NCBI GenBank assembly: GCA_030425925.1
Contig: JAUHZO010000014.1
Location: forward strand, 1 to 64,000
Reading direction: 5' to 3'
Source: Alphaproteobacteria bacterium
Lineage (GTDB): Bacteria > Pseudomonadota > Alphaproteobacteria > Rhodobacterales > Rhodobacteraceae
DNA: 64,000 nt
Below the pieces are notes generated by a model. It saw nothing but the letters and a program-made list of their open reading frames with translations. It searched no databases and was not told the origin of the DNA. The translations under genes were made by a program, and so were the position numbers. Below are positions 55,846 through 64,000 of this stretch, in pieces (positions within the stretch are counted from its first letter, which is position 1; each line of letters begins with the position of its first letter).

Positions 55846-57021
55846 ATGCGGAATTCAAGGCGCGGGGCCGTCGATCCCTTTATCGTGATGGACGTGATGG
55901 AGGCCGCACGGCAGGCCGAGGCGGCAGGACGCCACATCATCCACATGGAGGTGGGCCAGCCCGGCACACCCGCACCCGCCGCCGCGCGTGCCGCGCTGGC
56001 AAGGGCGCTGGAGCGTGATGCGCTTGGCTATACCGTGGCGCTGGGTCTGCCCGCGCTGCGCGCCCGTATCGCCCGGCTTTACGGCGACTGGTACGATGTC
56101 GATCTGGACCCGGGCCGGGTGATCGTGACGCCCGGTTCGTCCGGCGGGTTCATCCTGGCCTTTGCGGCGCTCTTCGACGCGGGCGACCGTGTGGCCCTGG
56201 GCGCGCCCGGCTATCCGTCCTACCGGCAGATCCTGAGGTCGATGGATCTTGTGCCGGTCGAGGTGCAGGCCTCGGCGGAAAACCGCTTTCAGCCGGTGCC
56301 CGACGATCTGGCGGGGGTCGATTACCAGGGGCTGATGGTGGCAAGCCCCGCGAATCCCACCGGCACGATGCTGGGCCGGGCGGCGCTGTCGGACCTGATC
56401 GGCGCGGCGCAGGCGCAGGGCGCCGCCTTCTTGTCGGACGAGATCTATCACGGCATCGAATACGAGGCGAAGGCGGTCAGCGCGCTTGAGATCTCGGACG
56501 AGGTTTGCGTGATCAACTCGTTTTCCAAGTATTTCTCGATGACCGGGTGGCGCGTGGGCTGGCTGGTGGTGCCCGAGGCGCAGGTGCGGCAATTCGAACG
56601 GCTGGCGCAGAACCTGTTCATCTGCCCGCCCCATGCCTCGCAGGTGGCGGCACTGGCGGCGCTGGATGCACATGAGGAAAACGCCGCAAACCTTTCGGTC
56701 TACACGCAAAACCGGCAACTGATGCTGGACGGCCTGCCACGGGCGGGGTTCGACAGGATCGCGCCGCCGGACGGGGCGTTCTATGTCTATGCCGATGTCA
56801 GCCACCTGACCAGCGACAGCCGCGCGCTGGCGCGCGAGATCCTCGACGAGGCCGGCGTCGCCGTCACCCCGGGGCTGGATTTCGACCCGGTGCGCGGCGG
56901 TGGCACGTTGCGGTTCTCTTATGCAAGGACAACCGAAGACATCGCCGAGGGCCTGCGCCGCCTGCGCGCCTTCATGGCGGCCAAAGGGCACGTGATCGAC
57001 GATCCGGATGCGAATCCCTGA
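55846..57021 (+). CDS. Pyridoxal-phosphate aminotransferase, class I/II
   Basis: 391 residues from ATG at 55846. The fold-type I aminotransferase features are clear: GLPALRARIARLYGDWYDVD (about 67-86), GSSGGFILAFAALFD (about 96-110), the PLP lysine in INSFSKYFSMTGWRVGWLV (about 222-240, Lys near 227) and the C-terminal arginine in GTLRFSYARTTEDI. It resembles the aspartate-aminotransferase-like group; the amino donor cannot be told from sequence. It is divergent from the protease gene (60 bases apart) and precedes the amidase by 42 bases. Confidence 0.9.
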   Translation: MRNSRRGAVDPFIVMDVMEAARQAEAAGRHIIHMEVGQPGTPAPAAARAALARALERDALGYTVALGLPALRARIARLYGDWYDVDLDPGRVIVTPGSSGGFILAFAALFDAGDRVALGAPGYPSYRQILRSMDLVPVEVQASAENRFQPVPDDLAGVDYQGLMVASPANPTGTMLGRAALSDLIGAAQAQGAAFLSDEIYHGIEYEAKAVSALEISDEVCVINSFSKYFSMTGWRVGWLVVPEAQVRQFERLAQNLFICPPHASQVAALAALDAHEENAANLSVYTQNRQLMLDGLPRAGFDRIAPPDGAFYVYADVSHLTSDSRALAREILDEAGVAVTPGLDFDPVRGGGTLRFSYARTTEDIAEGLRRLRAFMAAKGHVIDDPDANP

Positions 57022-57062
57022 ACGCGGTGCTAGGCTGTCGCAAACCGCCGGGAACAGGGCAG

Positions 57063-58289
57063 ATGAGCAGGTTGATCGTGACATGGGTTCGGGCCCTCGG
57101 GGCCTCGATGGTGCTGGCTTTACTGGCCACGGCCGGTGCCGCGCAGGGTGCGTCGGGCCTGGCGCGGCTGGTGGACGGCGGGGTCAAGGACACGCGCTTT
57201 GGCCGGACCGAGCTGACGCTGCAGCTGAGCCAGGGCGTGCCGTGGCGCGTCTTTACCCTGACCGACCCGCTGCGCGTGGTGCTGGATTTCCGCGAGGTGG
57301 ACTGGCAGGGCACCGATCCGCTGGCCTTTGACGGCTCGGACCGCGTGCAGCATGTGCGCATGGGCCGCTTCCGCCCCGGCTGGTCGCGGCTGGTGCTGCT
57401 GCTGACCGAACCGATGGAGGTGGACACCGCCGCGCTGGCGATCCGGCCCGACGGACAGGCGGATCTGCGGGTGCGGCTGGGGCGCACGGATGCCGACAGC
57501 TTTGCCGCGGGCGCGGGCGCGCCCGACGATCCGCACTGGCAGGACCGCCCCGAGCTCCGCCTGACCGCGCCGCCCCCCGATGACGGGCCGTTCACCATCG
57601 TGCTCGACCCCGGCCATGGCGGCATCGACCCGGGCGCACAGCGCGGCGGCGTGACCGAGGCCGACCTGATGCTGCAATTCGCCCGTGAACTGCGCGAGGT
57701 GCTGCTGCGCGCAGGCGACTACCGGGTGGAACTGACCCGTGAGGCCGACCATTTCGTGTCGCTCGAAGGCCGGGTGGCGCGGGCGCACCAGGTGGGCGCG
57801 GACATGTTCATTTCGCTGCATGCCGATGCGCTGGAAGAGGGCGTGGCCCATGGTGCCGCCGTCTACACGCTGGCCGAAGACGCGTCCGACGCGGCCTCGG
57901 CGGCGCTGGCCGAACGGCATGACCGCGACGACCTTCTGGCCGGCATCGACCTGTCGGGGCAGGAGGACGAGGTGGCCCATGTCCTGCTGCAGCTTGCCCG
58001 GCTGGACAACACGCCACGCAGCCAGGCGCTGGCGCGTCATATCGTGGCGGGGATCGAGAACGCGCTTGGTCATGTGCACAAGAAACCGCTGCGGCAGGCG
58101 GGGTTTTCGGTGCTCAAGGCCGCCGACATCCCGTCGGTGCTGGTGGAACTGGGATTCCTGTCCACCGAGCGCGACCTGAAAAACCTGCAGGACAGCGCCT
58201 GGCGCGCGGGCATGGCCGCGGGCATCCGCGACGGCATCGCCCAGTGGCAGATCGAGGACGCGGCGCTGGCACGTCTGCGGCGGCAATAG
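57063..58289 (+). CDS. N-acetylmuramoyl-L-alanine amidase with AMIN domain
   Basis: 408 residues from ATG at 57063. A signal peptide (about 1-32, ending GAAQG) exports it. The AMIN domain, which binds septal peptidoglycan, is at about 38-135 (QGVPWRVFTLTDPLRVVLDF). The zinc amidase_3 domain follows at about 178-400: VLDPGHGGIDPGAQ, FISLHADAL and the catalytic glutamate in SVLVELGFLS. An insert after the second histidine (about 260-310) resembles the autoinhibitory helix region of AmiC-type enzymes. It cleaves the stem peptide from MurNAc at division. mrcA follows 86 bases later. Confidence 0.93.
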   Translation: MSRLIVTWVRALGASMVLALLATAGAAQGASGLARLVDGGVKDTRFGRTELTLQLSQGVPWRVFTLTDPLRVVLDFREVDWQGTDPLAFDGSDRVQHVRMGRFRPGWSRLVLLLTEPMEVDTAALAIRPDGQADLRVRLGRTDADSFAAGAGAPDDPHWQDRPELRLTAPPPDDGPFTIVLDPGHGGIDPGAQRGGVTEADLMLQFARELREVLLRAGDYRVELTREADHFVSLEGRVARAHQVGADMFISLHADALEEGVAHGAAVYTLAEDASDAASAALAERHDRDDLLAGIDLSGQEDEVAHVLLQLARLDNTPRSQALARHIVAGIENALGHVHKKPLRQAGFSVLKAADIPSVLVELGFLSTERDLKNLQDSAWRAGMAAGIRDGIAQWQIEDAALARLRRQ

Positions 58290-58375
58290 GCAAGCCGCCG
58301 CGCGGCAACACCGATGTGTTTTGACCCCCTGCCAAGAAAGCGATAAAGCAGGGGAAAGACCTTGGGGGTACAGGC

Positions 58376-60910
58376 GTGATCCGCTTCATCTTTTCCTTCT
58401 TCGGCGCGATCTTCAGCGTCATCACCCTGGGCACCATGATGGTGGCGCTGACCATCGGCGCGGTGTTCTGGATGTATGGCCGCGACCTGCCCAGCCATGA
58501 CAGCCTTGCGCAATACACGCCCCCCACGATCAGCCGGATCTATTCCACCGAGGGCCGCGTGATCGACGAGTTTGCGCAGGAACGCCGCCTGTTCACCCCC
58601 GCAGACGAAATCCCCGACCTGATCAAGCAGGCCTTCATCTCGGCCGAAGACAAGAACTTCTACCAGCACCAGGGCTATGATCTGCGCGGCATCGCGGCGG
58701 CGGTGGTGCAGGCGGTGCAGTCGCGCGGGCGCGACGTGCGCGGTGCCTCGACCATCACCCAGCAGGTGATGAAGAACTTCCTGCTGTCCGGCGATCGCCA
58801 GGCCGAACGCAAGGTCAAGGAAATCATCCTGGCCGCCCGCGTCGAAGAGGCGCTGTCCAAGGAGAAGATCCTGGAACTGTATCTGAACGAGATCTTCCTG
58901 GGTCAGAACTCCTATGGCGTCACCGCGGCAGCACAGGTCTATTTCAACAAGTCGCTGGGCGAACTGGCCCCGCACGAGGCGGCCTTTCTGGCCTCGCTGC
59001 CAAAGGCACCTTCGGATTATCACCCGGTGCGCCGCAAGGAACGGGTGACCGCGCGGCGCAATTTCGTGCTGAAGGAGATGTACGAGAACGGCTATATCGA
59101 CCGCGCGACCTACGAGGCCGAGGTGCAAATGCCGTTGCGTTCGGTGCAGAACGGCGATTTCGAGCCCTACAACCGCTCGCTGCCGCCGCGGGACTATTTC
59201 ACCGATGAAATCCGCCGCCAGCTGAGCCGCGATTTCGGCGAAGAACAGTTCTTTTCCGGCGGCTATTCGGTGCGCGCGACGCTGGACGCCGAAATGCAGG
59301 TCGAGGCCGCGCATGCGCTGCAGCGCGCGCTGGAGCAGTATGACCGCGGACTGGGCCGCTGGCGCGGCACCGGCAAGTCGATCCCGGTGGAGACGCTGGG
59401 GGACGAAGCCCGCTGGCGCGCGGCGCTGGCCGAGGTCAACGTGGCGCGCGACATCGACCTTGACCACAAGTGGCACGTCGCCGTGGTGCGCGAGGTGCGC
59501 GACAACGAATTGCTGCTCGGGATCGAGGATATCGCCCTGGACGACCCGCGCGGCATGACGCTGCCGCGGTCCGACACCAACTGGTTTGCCGGCAATCTCT
59601 ACGAGAATTTCGACGAAGGCGACGTGATCCATGTCCGCACCCGCACCGAAGGCGGACAGTTCGTGCGCTGGTCGCTCAGGCAGGTGCCCGAGGTGCAGGG
59701 CGGGTTCATGGCGATGGACGTCAACACCGGCCGCGTGCTGGCGATGCAGGGCGGGTTCTCCTACCAGCATTCGGTGTTCAACCGCGCCACCCAGGCGATG
59801 CGCCAGCCCGGCTCCAGCTTCAAGCCCTTTGTCTATGCCGCCGCGCTCGACAGCGGCTATACCCCAGCTGACATCGTCGTCGACGCGCCGATCGAGATCG
59901 ACACACCGCAAGGCATCTGGCGGCCCAAGAACGCGTCGAACCGCTTTTACGGCCCGTCGCCCCTGCGTACAGGCATCGAACAGTCGCGCAACCTGATGAC
60001 GATCCGCCTGGCGCAGGAAGTGGGCATCGACGTGGTGGCCAGCTATGCCGAGAAGTTCGGCGTGTACGAGAATATGGGCCGCAACCTGGCCAACTCGCTG
60101 GGTGCGGACGAGACGACGCTGTACAAGATGGTGGCCGCCTACGCGATGTTCGCCAATGGCGGCGAACGGGTGCAACCCACGCTGATCGACCGGGTGCAGG
60201 ACCGCTATGGCAACACCATCTACAGCCATGACGCGGCCGAGGGGAACAAGCGCGTCTGCGTGGATTGCGACGATCCGTCGATCCGCGCCGGCTGGAGCCC
60301 GCGCATCGTCAACGACCGCGAGCGCGTGATGAACCCGGTCACCGCCTACCAGCTGACTTCGATGATGCGCGGCGTGGTGGAGCGCGGCACGGCCAAGAAG
60401 ACCGTGACGCTGAACGTGCCCACCGCGGGCAAGACCGGCACCACCAACGACGCCAAGGATGTCTGGTTCGTGGGCTTCACCCCGAACATCGTGGCGGGCT
60501 GCTATATCGGCTTTGACACCCCGCGCTCGCTGGGGCGCAGCGCCTCGGGCGGCGGGTTCTGCGGGCCGGTGTTCAACAGCTTCATGCAGAAGGCGGTGGC
60601 AAAATACGGCGCGGGAGAGTTCGACGTGCCGCCGGGCTGTACCTTCATCAATATCGACCGCTTCTCCGGCGCGCGCCTGGGCAGCGGCGCCAGCGGGCCG
60701 AATGTCGTATCCGAATGCTTCCGCGAAGAGGATCTGGACGTGATCGTCTTTGGCAACACGCTGACCGGCGGCTTCTCGGTCACCGGCAATTTCGACCGCA
60801 TCGGGGCCGAGACGACGCGCGCCCGCGAGGTCACCACCTCCACCGGCAAGAAGGCGGTGGTGGGCCCCAAGGCGGGGTTCGGCACGCTGTCGTCGGGCGG
60901 GCTTTACTGA
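58376..60910 (+). CDS. mrcA: Penicillin-binding protein 1A
   Basis: 844 residues from GTG at 58376. It is a bifunctional glycosyltransferase-transpeptidase of the inner membrane that makes and cross-links peptidoglycan. One membrane segment is at about 5-30. Glycosyltransferase motifs are SAEDKNFYQHQGYD (catalytic Glu), GASTITQQVMKNFLL and RKVKEIILAARVEEALSK. An OB-like insert fills about 315-440. Transpeptidase motifs are PGSSFKPFVY (SxxK), EQSRNLMT (SxN) and AGKTGTTNDAKD (KTG). The length fits PBP1A. It overlaps the convergent kinase gene by seven bases. Confidence 0.96.
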   Translation: MIRFIFSFFGAIFSVITLGTMMVALTIGAVFWMYGRDLPSHDSLAQYTPPTISRIYSTEGRVIDEFAQERRLFTPADEIPDLIKQAFISAEDKNFYQHQGYDLRGIAAAVVQAVQSRGRDVRGASTITQQVMKNFLLSGDRQAERKVKEIILAARVEEALSKEKILELYLNEIFLGQNSYGVTAAAQVYFNKSLGELAPHEAAFLASLPKAPSDYHPVRRKERVTARRNFVLKEMYENGYIDRATYEAEVQMPLRSVQNGDFEPYNRSLPPRDYFTDEIRRQLSRDFGEEQFFSGGYSVRATLDAEMQVEAAHALQRALEQYDRGLGRWRGTGKSIPVETLGDEARWRAALAEVNVARDIDLDHKWHVAVVREVRDNELLLGIEDIALDDPRGMTLPRSDTNWFAGNLYENFDEGDVIHVRTRTEGGQFVRWSLRQVPEVQGGFMAMDVNTGRVLAMQGGFSYQHSVFNRATQAMRQPGSSFKPFVYAAALDSGYTPADIVVDAPIEIDTPQGIWRPKNASNRFYGPSPLRTGIEQSRNLMTIRLAQEVGIDVVASYAEKFGVYENMGRNLANSLGADETTLYKMVAAYAMFANGGERVQPTLIDRVQDRYGNTIYSHDAAEGNKRVCVDCDDPSIRAGWSPRIVNDRERVMNPVTAYQLTSMMRGVVERGTAKKTVTLNVPTAGKTGTTNDAKDVWFVGFTPNIVAGCYIGFDTPRSLGRSASGGGFCGPVFNSFMQKAVAKYGAGEFDVPPGCTFINIDRFSGARLGSGASGPNVVSECFREEDLDVIVFGNTLTGGFSVTGNFDRIGAETTRAREVTTSTGKKAVVGPKAGFGTLSSGGLY

Positions 60911-61734
60911 CCGGCGATCTGGTCCGAAACCTGCAGCAGCGCGGCCAGCAGGGCCGCGTCTGGATCGTCCCGCACCGTCTTTCCGGCGCGCCAGGCGATG
61001 GACAGGCCGCATTTCGCGACACCCCAAAGCGCCATGTCCTTGGGCGGAAGGCCCATGGCGGCGGCAAACAGCTGCACCCGCCGCCGGATCACCTCGGGCC
61101 GGCCAATCTCGGGCGCGCAGCCCTTGGGGTTGCGCAGGGCGTTGGCCAGCTCGAATCCCGACGGACCGCGCACGCCCTTCGCGTCGATGGCGATCCCGCC
61201 GACCACGTTGTCGTGATGCAGATCGCCATGCAGGGCCACCTCGGGCAGGCCGCGCCGCAGCAACTCTCTCGCCGCTTCTGCGGCCCGTTGCAGGTTGTGG
61301 CACAGCTCCGCCGGGCAATCGGGCGCGCAGCGCAGGGCGAACAGCGCGCCGAACCAGTCCGCGACCCGCGCCAGCGGCAGGTCCTCGGGCACCGGACAGG
61401 CATGCAGGCGCTGCGCCAGCGCGGCAAGGGCGTCGTCTGCCGCCTCCAGCTGTCCGGCGCGCGCCAGATCGCCCAGAAGCGGCCCGTCGAGCCGCTCCAT
61501 CAACACCCAGTCGGGGGCCGACGCGTGGATCCTGACCACGGCCCCGCTGCCGGCCCAGGCCCGCATCAGCGCGACGCCCCCCGCCTCGTTGCCGGAATGG
61601 CCGTGGTGATACAGCTTCAGCACGGCGGGGCCCGCGGGTGTCCTCACGTCATGGACACCCGCAATCGCCGTCGTTGCGATCACCCGCACGGGCCGCGCGT
61701 CACAGGCCGCCAGCGCTGCCTCCAATCGGTCCAT
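60904..61734 (-). CDS. Aminoglycoside/hydroxyurea phosphotransferase-like kinase
   Basis: 276 residues from ATG at 61734. The eukaryotic-kinase-like fold shows the catalytic loop EVALHGDLHHDNVV (Asp near 185), a following metal-binding segment (AIDAKGVRGPSGFELANALR, about 193-212), and an N-terminal lysine strand (PAVLKLYHHGH). This resembles the APH(6)/hydroxyurea kinase family (APH_6_hur), members of which phosphorylate streptomycin or hydroxyurea. Resistance cannot be claimed from the sequence; many chromosomal members have unknown substrates. It is convergent with mrcA and divergent from prfB. Confidence 0.82.
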   Translation of the reverse strand: MDRLEAALAACDARPVRVIATTAIAGVHDVRTPAGPAVLKLYHHGHSGNEAGGVALMRAWAGSGAVVRIHASAPDWVLMERLDGPLLGDLARAGQLEAADDALAALAQRLHACPVPEDLPLARVADWFGALFALRCAPDCPAELCHNLQRAAEAARELLRRGLPEVALHGDLHHDNVVGGIAIDAKGVRGPSGFELANALRNPKGCAPEIGRPEVIRRRVQLFAAAMGLPPKDMALWGVAKCGLSIAWRAGKTVRDDPDAALLAALLQVSDQIAGQ

Positions 61735-61808
61735 GCCATCTCTCGTCTTGCCCCAAACCCGCGCGCAAGCTATCACGCAGGGCCTAGGATCACGAGACAG
61801 GAAGACCC

Positions 61809-62930
61809 ATGCGCGCCGAAGCCCAGAACAACGTGGACAAGATCGAGAAGTCGCTCGACCTCTTGAAACAGCGCCTGGGCTGGGACACCGCGCAGCACCG
61901 GCTGGAAGAGTTCAATGCCCGCGTCGAGGACCCGAACCTCTGGGACGATCCCGCCGCCGCGCAGAAACTGATGCGCGAACGCCAAGCGCTGGTGGATGCG
62001 ATGGAGACCTACCAGTCGCTCAGCCAGGACCTGTCGGACCAGGTCGAACTGATCGAACTGGGCGAGATGGAAGAAGACGATGAGGTCGTGGCCGAGGCCG
62101 AGGCGGCGCTCAGGGCGCTGGTGGAGCGCGCCGCCAAGAAAGAGCTGGAGGCCCTGCTGGATGGCGAGACCGACGGCAATGACAGCTTTCTGGAAATCAA
62201 GGCCGGTGCCGGCGGCACCGAGGCTTGCGACTGGGCGCAGATGCTGGCGCGCATGTACGTCCGCTGGGCGGAAAAGCGCGGCTTCGAGGTGGAACTGCAG
62301 GAAGAACAGGCCGGGGCCGAGGCGGGGATCAAGTCCGCCACCTACCAGATCAAGGGCAAGAACGCCTATGGCTGGCTGAAATCGGAATCCGGCACGCACC
62401 GGCTGGTCCGCATCTCGCCCTTCGGCAAGGGCACGCGCGAGACCTCCTTTGCCGCCGTGGGGGCCTATCCGGTGATCGACGACAATATCGAGATCGAGGT
62501 GAACCCGTCGGAAATCCGCATCGACACCTTCCGGTCCTCGGGCGCGGGCGGTCAGCACGTGAACACCACGGACTCGGCGGTGCGGATCACCCACATGCCC
62601 ACCGGCATCGTGGTGACGAGTTCCGAGAAATCCCAGCACCAGAACCGCGACATCGCCATGAAGGCGCTGAAATCGCGGCTGTACCAGATGGAGTTGGACA
62701 AGCGGTCTGCCATCGTGAACGAACTGCACGAGGCCAAGGGCGACGCGGGCTGGGGCAACCAGATCCGGTCTTACGTGCTGCAGCCTTACCAGATGGTCAA
62801 GGACCTGCGCACCCAGTACGAAACCGCCGACACGTCCGGCGTGCTGGACGGCGATCTGGACGGGTTCATGGAAGCGACGCTGGCACTGCAGGTTGCCGGA
62901 AAAAGTCGCGCCGAGGCGGGCGCGGAATAA
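61809..62930 (+). CDS. prfB: Peptide chain release factor 2
   Basis: 373 residues in one uninterrupted frame, so the programmed frameshift near codon 26 found in many bacteria is absent. RF2 reads UGA and UAA and triggers peptide release. The stop-codon-reading tripeptide is SPF in [15 protein letters not shown] (about 200-214), and the release motif is GGQ in [17 protein letters not shown] (about 241-257). The N-terminal coiled part and acidic C-terminus are normal. The gene has a short 5' gap of about 75 bases to the kinase gene. Confidence 0.97.
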   Translation: MRAEAQNNVDKIEKSLDLLKQRLGWDTAQHRLEEFNARVEDPNLWDDPAAAQKLMRERQALVDAMETYQSLSQDLSDQVELIELGEMEEDDEVVAEAEAALRALVERAAKKELEALLDGETDGNDSFLEIKAGAGGTEACDWAQMLARMYVRWAEKRGFEVELQEEQAGAEAGIKSATYQIKGKNAYGWLKSESGTHRLVRISPFGKGTRETSFAAVGAYPVIDDNIEIEVNPSEIRIDTFRSSGAGGQHVNTTDSAVRITHMPTGIVVTSSEKSQHQNRDIAMKALKSRLYQMELDKRSAIVNELHEAKGDAGWGNQIRSYVLQPYQMVKDLRTQYETADTSGVLDGDLDGFMEATLALQVAGKSRAEAGAE

Positions 62931-62956
62931 AGGCGCGCACCCCGGCGCGACCCGCG

Positions 62957-63169
62957 CTACTCCGCAGCCGCCTTGACGCCCGCGGGGTCCATGATCACGC
63001 CGCCGATGGCGAAATGGCCCGAGGGGATCACCTTGGTGCGCACCCATGTCTTGTCGCGCATGGCCTCGCCCTCGACCGCGACCATGGCCTCGGTCACCTT
63101 TTCGATCATCTCGCGCTTCTGCGCCTCGGTGAACACACCGTCGAGCAGTTCGATTTCAACTAGCGGCAT
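62957..63169 (-). CDS. 4-oxalocrotonate tautomerase family protein
   Basis: 70 residues. The N-terminal proline that acts as general base is present (MPLVEIELLDGVFTEAQKRE), as is the later helix and a C-terminal strand region (KVIPSGHFAIGGVIM). These enzymes move keto-enol double bonds in aromatic degradation, but small family members have many roles. It is divergent from an HxlR-type regulator 172 bases away, a common regulator-target arrangement. Substrate unknown. Confidence 0.88.
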   Translation of the reverse strand: MPLVEIELLDGVFTEAQKREMIEKVTEAMVAVEGEAMRDKTWVRTKVIPSGHFAIGGVIMDPAGVKAAAE

Positions 63170-63263
63170 GGCGGTCTCCTTTTAGTTTGCCGGTTCGGAT
63201 GGCGTGTCTCCAGCCTGCCGCCATATCCCCTGTGCCGCCACTCCTGCCAGAGAAGCGAAAGCG

Positions 63264-63278
63264 CTACATCTTCTGTAG
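63264..63278. promoter_or_regulatory. Short inverted repeat between the tautomerase and HxlR genes
   Basis: CTACA (63264-63268), five bases, TGTAG (63274-63278). It lies between divergent genes, 95 bases before the tautomerase start and 64 bases before the HxlR start, so it could be the regulator's operator. The arms are short and chance cannot be excluded. Confidence 0.3.
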
Positions 63279-63341
63279 TGGACCCGTTCGGGGGCCATGC
63301 GGCACGATGGTGGCCACATGCCCGGCCCGAAGGAGGACCTG

Positions 63342-64000
63342 ATGGACACGGACGGATACGCGCGCTTCTGCCCCACCGCGATGGCATGCTCGATCCTCGA
63401 GCCGCGCTGGACCATGCTGATCCTGTGCGAACTCTGGAGCGGTGCCGCCCGCTTCAACGAGATCCATGGCGGTCTGCCGGGCATGTCGCCCAGCCTGCTG
63501 TCGCGACGGCTGAAGGAGATGGCGGCAATCGGGCTGATCGAAAAGCACGACACGCAAGGTGGCCATGCGCTGTATTGCAGTACGCCCATGGCGGACGAGT
63601 TGGAGCCGCTGGTGCGCGGTCTGGGGGCCTGGGCACATCGCAACATCGACCCCGAGATCGGCCTGGCCAGGCTCGACGACAAGGTTCTGATGTGGAACAT
63701 CCGGCGCAAGATCGACGTCTCGGCGCTGCCCCGGCGGCGCGCCGTGGTGCAGTTCATCCTGCGCGAAGACGGGCAGGAGGACCGCAATTACTGGCTGCTG
63801 ATCCGGCCCAATGCGGAAACCGACCTCTGCATGGTGGACCCGCGCCACGATGTCGACCTGTTCATCACCGCCGAGCTGCGCGCACTGACCCGGGCCTGGG
63901 TCGGGCATTCGACCTTTGCAGCAGAGATCGACGCCGGACGGATCGCGCTGATCGGGGATTCGGCGATGGCCGCCAGTCTCGGGCGCTGGATGGTGCGCAG
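63342..64000 (+). CDS. HxlR-family winged-helix regulator, runs off the right edge
   Basis: At least 219 residues from ATG at 63342, with AAGGAGG closely upstream; no stop is reached. The HxlR winged helix fills about 8-95: PTAMACSILEPRWTMLILCE, then ARFNEIHGGLPGMSPSLLSR and LKEMAAIGLIEKHDT. Past about 100 there is a second domain (IDVSALPRRRAVVQFILRED, then LLIRPNAETDLC), resembling the SCP2/sterol-transfer fold that some members carry and that may bind a ligand. It is divergent from the tautomerase, a likely target. Confidence 0.85.
   Translation, partial: MDTDGYARFCPTAMACSILEPRWTMLILCELWSGAARFNEIHGGLPGMSPSLLSRRLKEMAAIGLIEKHDTQGGHALYCSTPMADELEPLVRGLGAWAHRNIDPEIGLARLDDKVLMWNIRRKIDVSALPRRRAVVQFILREDGQEDRNYWLLIRPNAETDLCMVDPRHDVDLFITAELRALTRAWVGHSTFAAEIDAGRIALIGDSAMAASLGRWMVR

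Noticed and set aside
58070-61318. Open frame of about 1080 codons antisense to mrcA
   Set aside because: mrcA has all expected motifs; the antisense text is His/Arg-rich without domains.
61809-61900. Programmed frameshift in prfB
   Set aside because: The whole RF2 protein is in one frame with no internal UGA, so no frameshift is needed.

Overview
The window looks like chromosomal DNA of an alphaproteobacterium of the Rhodobacterales (Roseobacter group). The evidence is the high GC content, a HemA-type 5-aminolevulinate synthase preceded by a perfect FNR-type palindrome, the ornithine-lipid pair olsB-olsA, the phosphotransferase ChpT, a long L21 with a C-terminal helix-hairpin-helix extension, and the order rplU-rpmA-GNAT-obgE-proB-proA. 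Species cannot be named from the sequence alone.

Layout. (1) 1-4997: one end of an integrated element at the 3' end of a tRNA-Ser(CGA) gene. Reading away from the tRNA on the minus strand it carries a tyrosine integrase, a small protein, a D5/P4-type SF3 helicase, a 220-base iteron-like repeat cluster, an ORF split by an in-frame amber codon, and a small gene cut by what looks like an IS3-family end at the left edge. The element looks decayed and continues outside the window. (2) 5140-20283: core genes for translation and growth (L21, L27, ObgE), proline synthesis (ProB, ProA), the CckA-ChpT-CtrA phosphorelay, ornithine lipids, tRNA methylation, haem A synthesis, an M32 carboxypeptidase and a LysR regulator. 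(3) 20756-30237: gyrA, usg, a SYLF/YSC84 lipoprotein, hemB and mfd. (4) 30322-36430: an accessory stretch with a Nal1-like serine protease and two small partners, then a one-carbon cluster (methyl-THF methyltransferase, methylene-THF reductase, a HAD hydrolase, a small 'virulence factor' domain protein) around a structured 305-base gap. (5) 36428-48488: sulfotransferase-like genes, a Ppx/GppA phosphatase, rlmE, a tightly overlapping four-gene operon with an L-carnitine dehydrogenase-thioesterase fusion and a glycerate 2-kinase, a glycosyltransferase, a haloacetate-dehalogenase-like hydrolase and an M20 peptidase. (6) 48798-64000: hemA, a RodZ-like protein with two C-terminal repeats, ispG, a periplasmic thiol-redox pair, a BepA-like protease, an aminotransferase, a cell-wall amidase, penicillin-binding protein 1A, a small-molecule kinase, prfB, a tautomerase and a divergent HxlR-type regulator that runs off the right edge.

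Themes. Both first steps of tetrapyrrole synthesis (hemA, hemB) and heme A synthase are present, and hemA appears to be under oxygen control. Envelope biogenesis recurs (olsBA, rodZ, amidase, PBP1A, BepA-like protease, DsbA-like protein). No CRISPR array and no rRNA were seen. The parts most worth a second look are the left-hand integrated element with its iteron cluster, the Nal1-like protease cassette, the one-carbon cluster without a visible corrinoid protein, and several hairpin-rich leaders.
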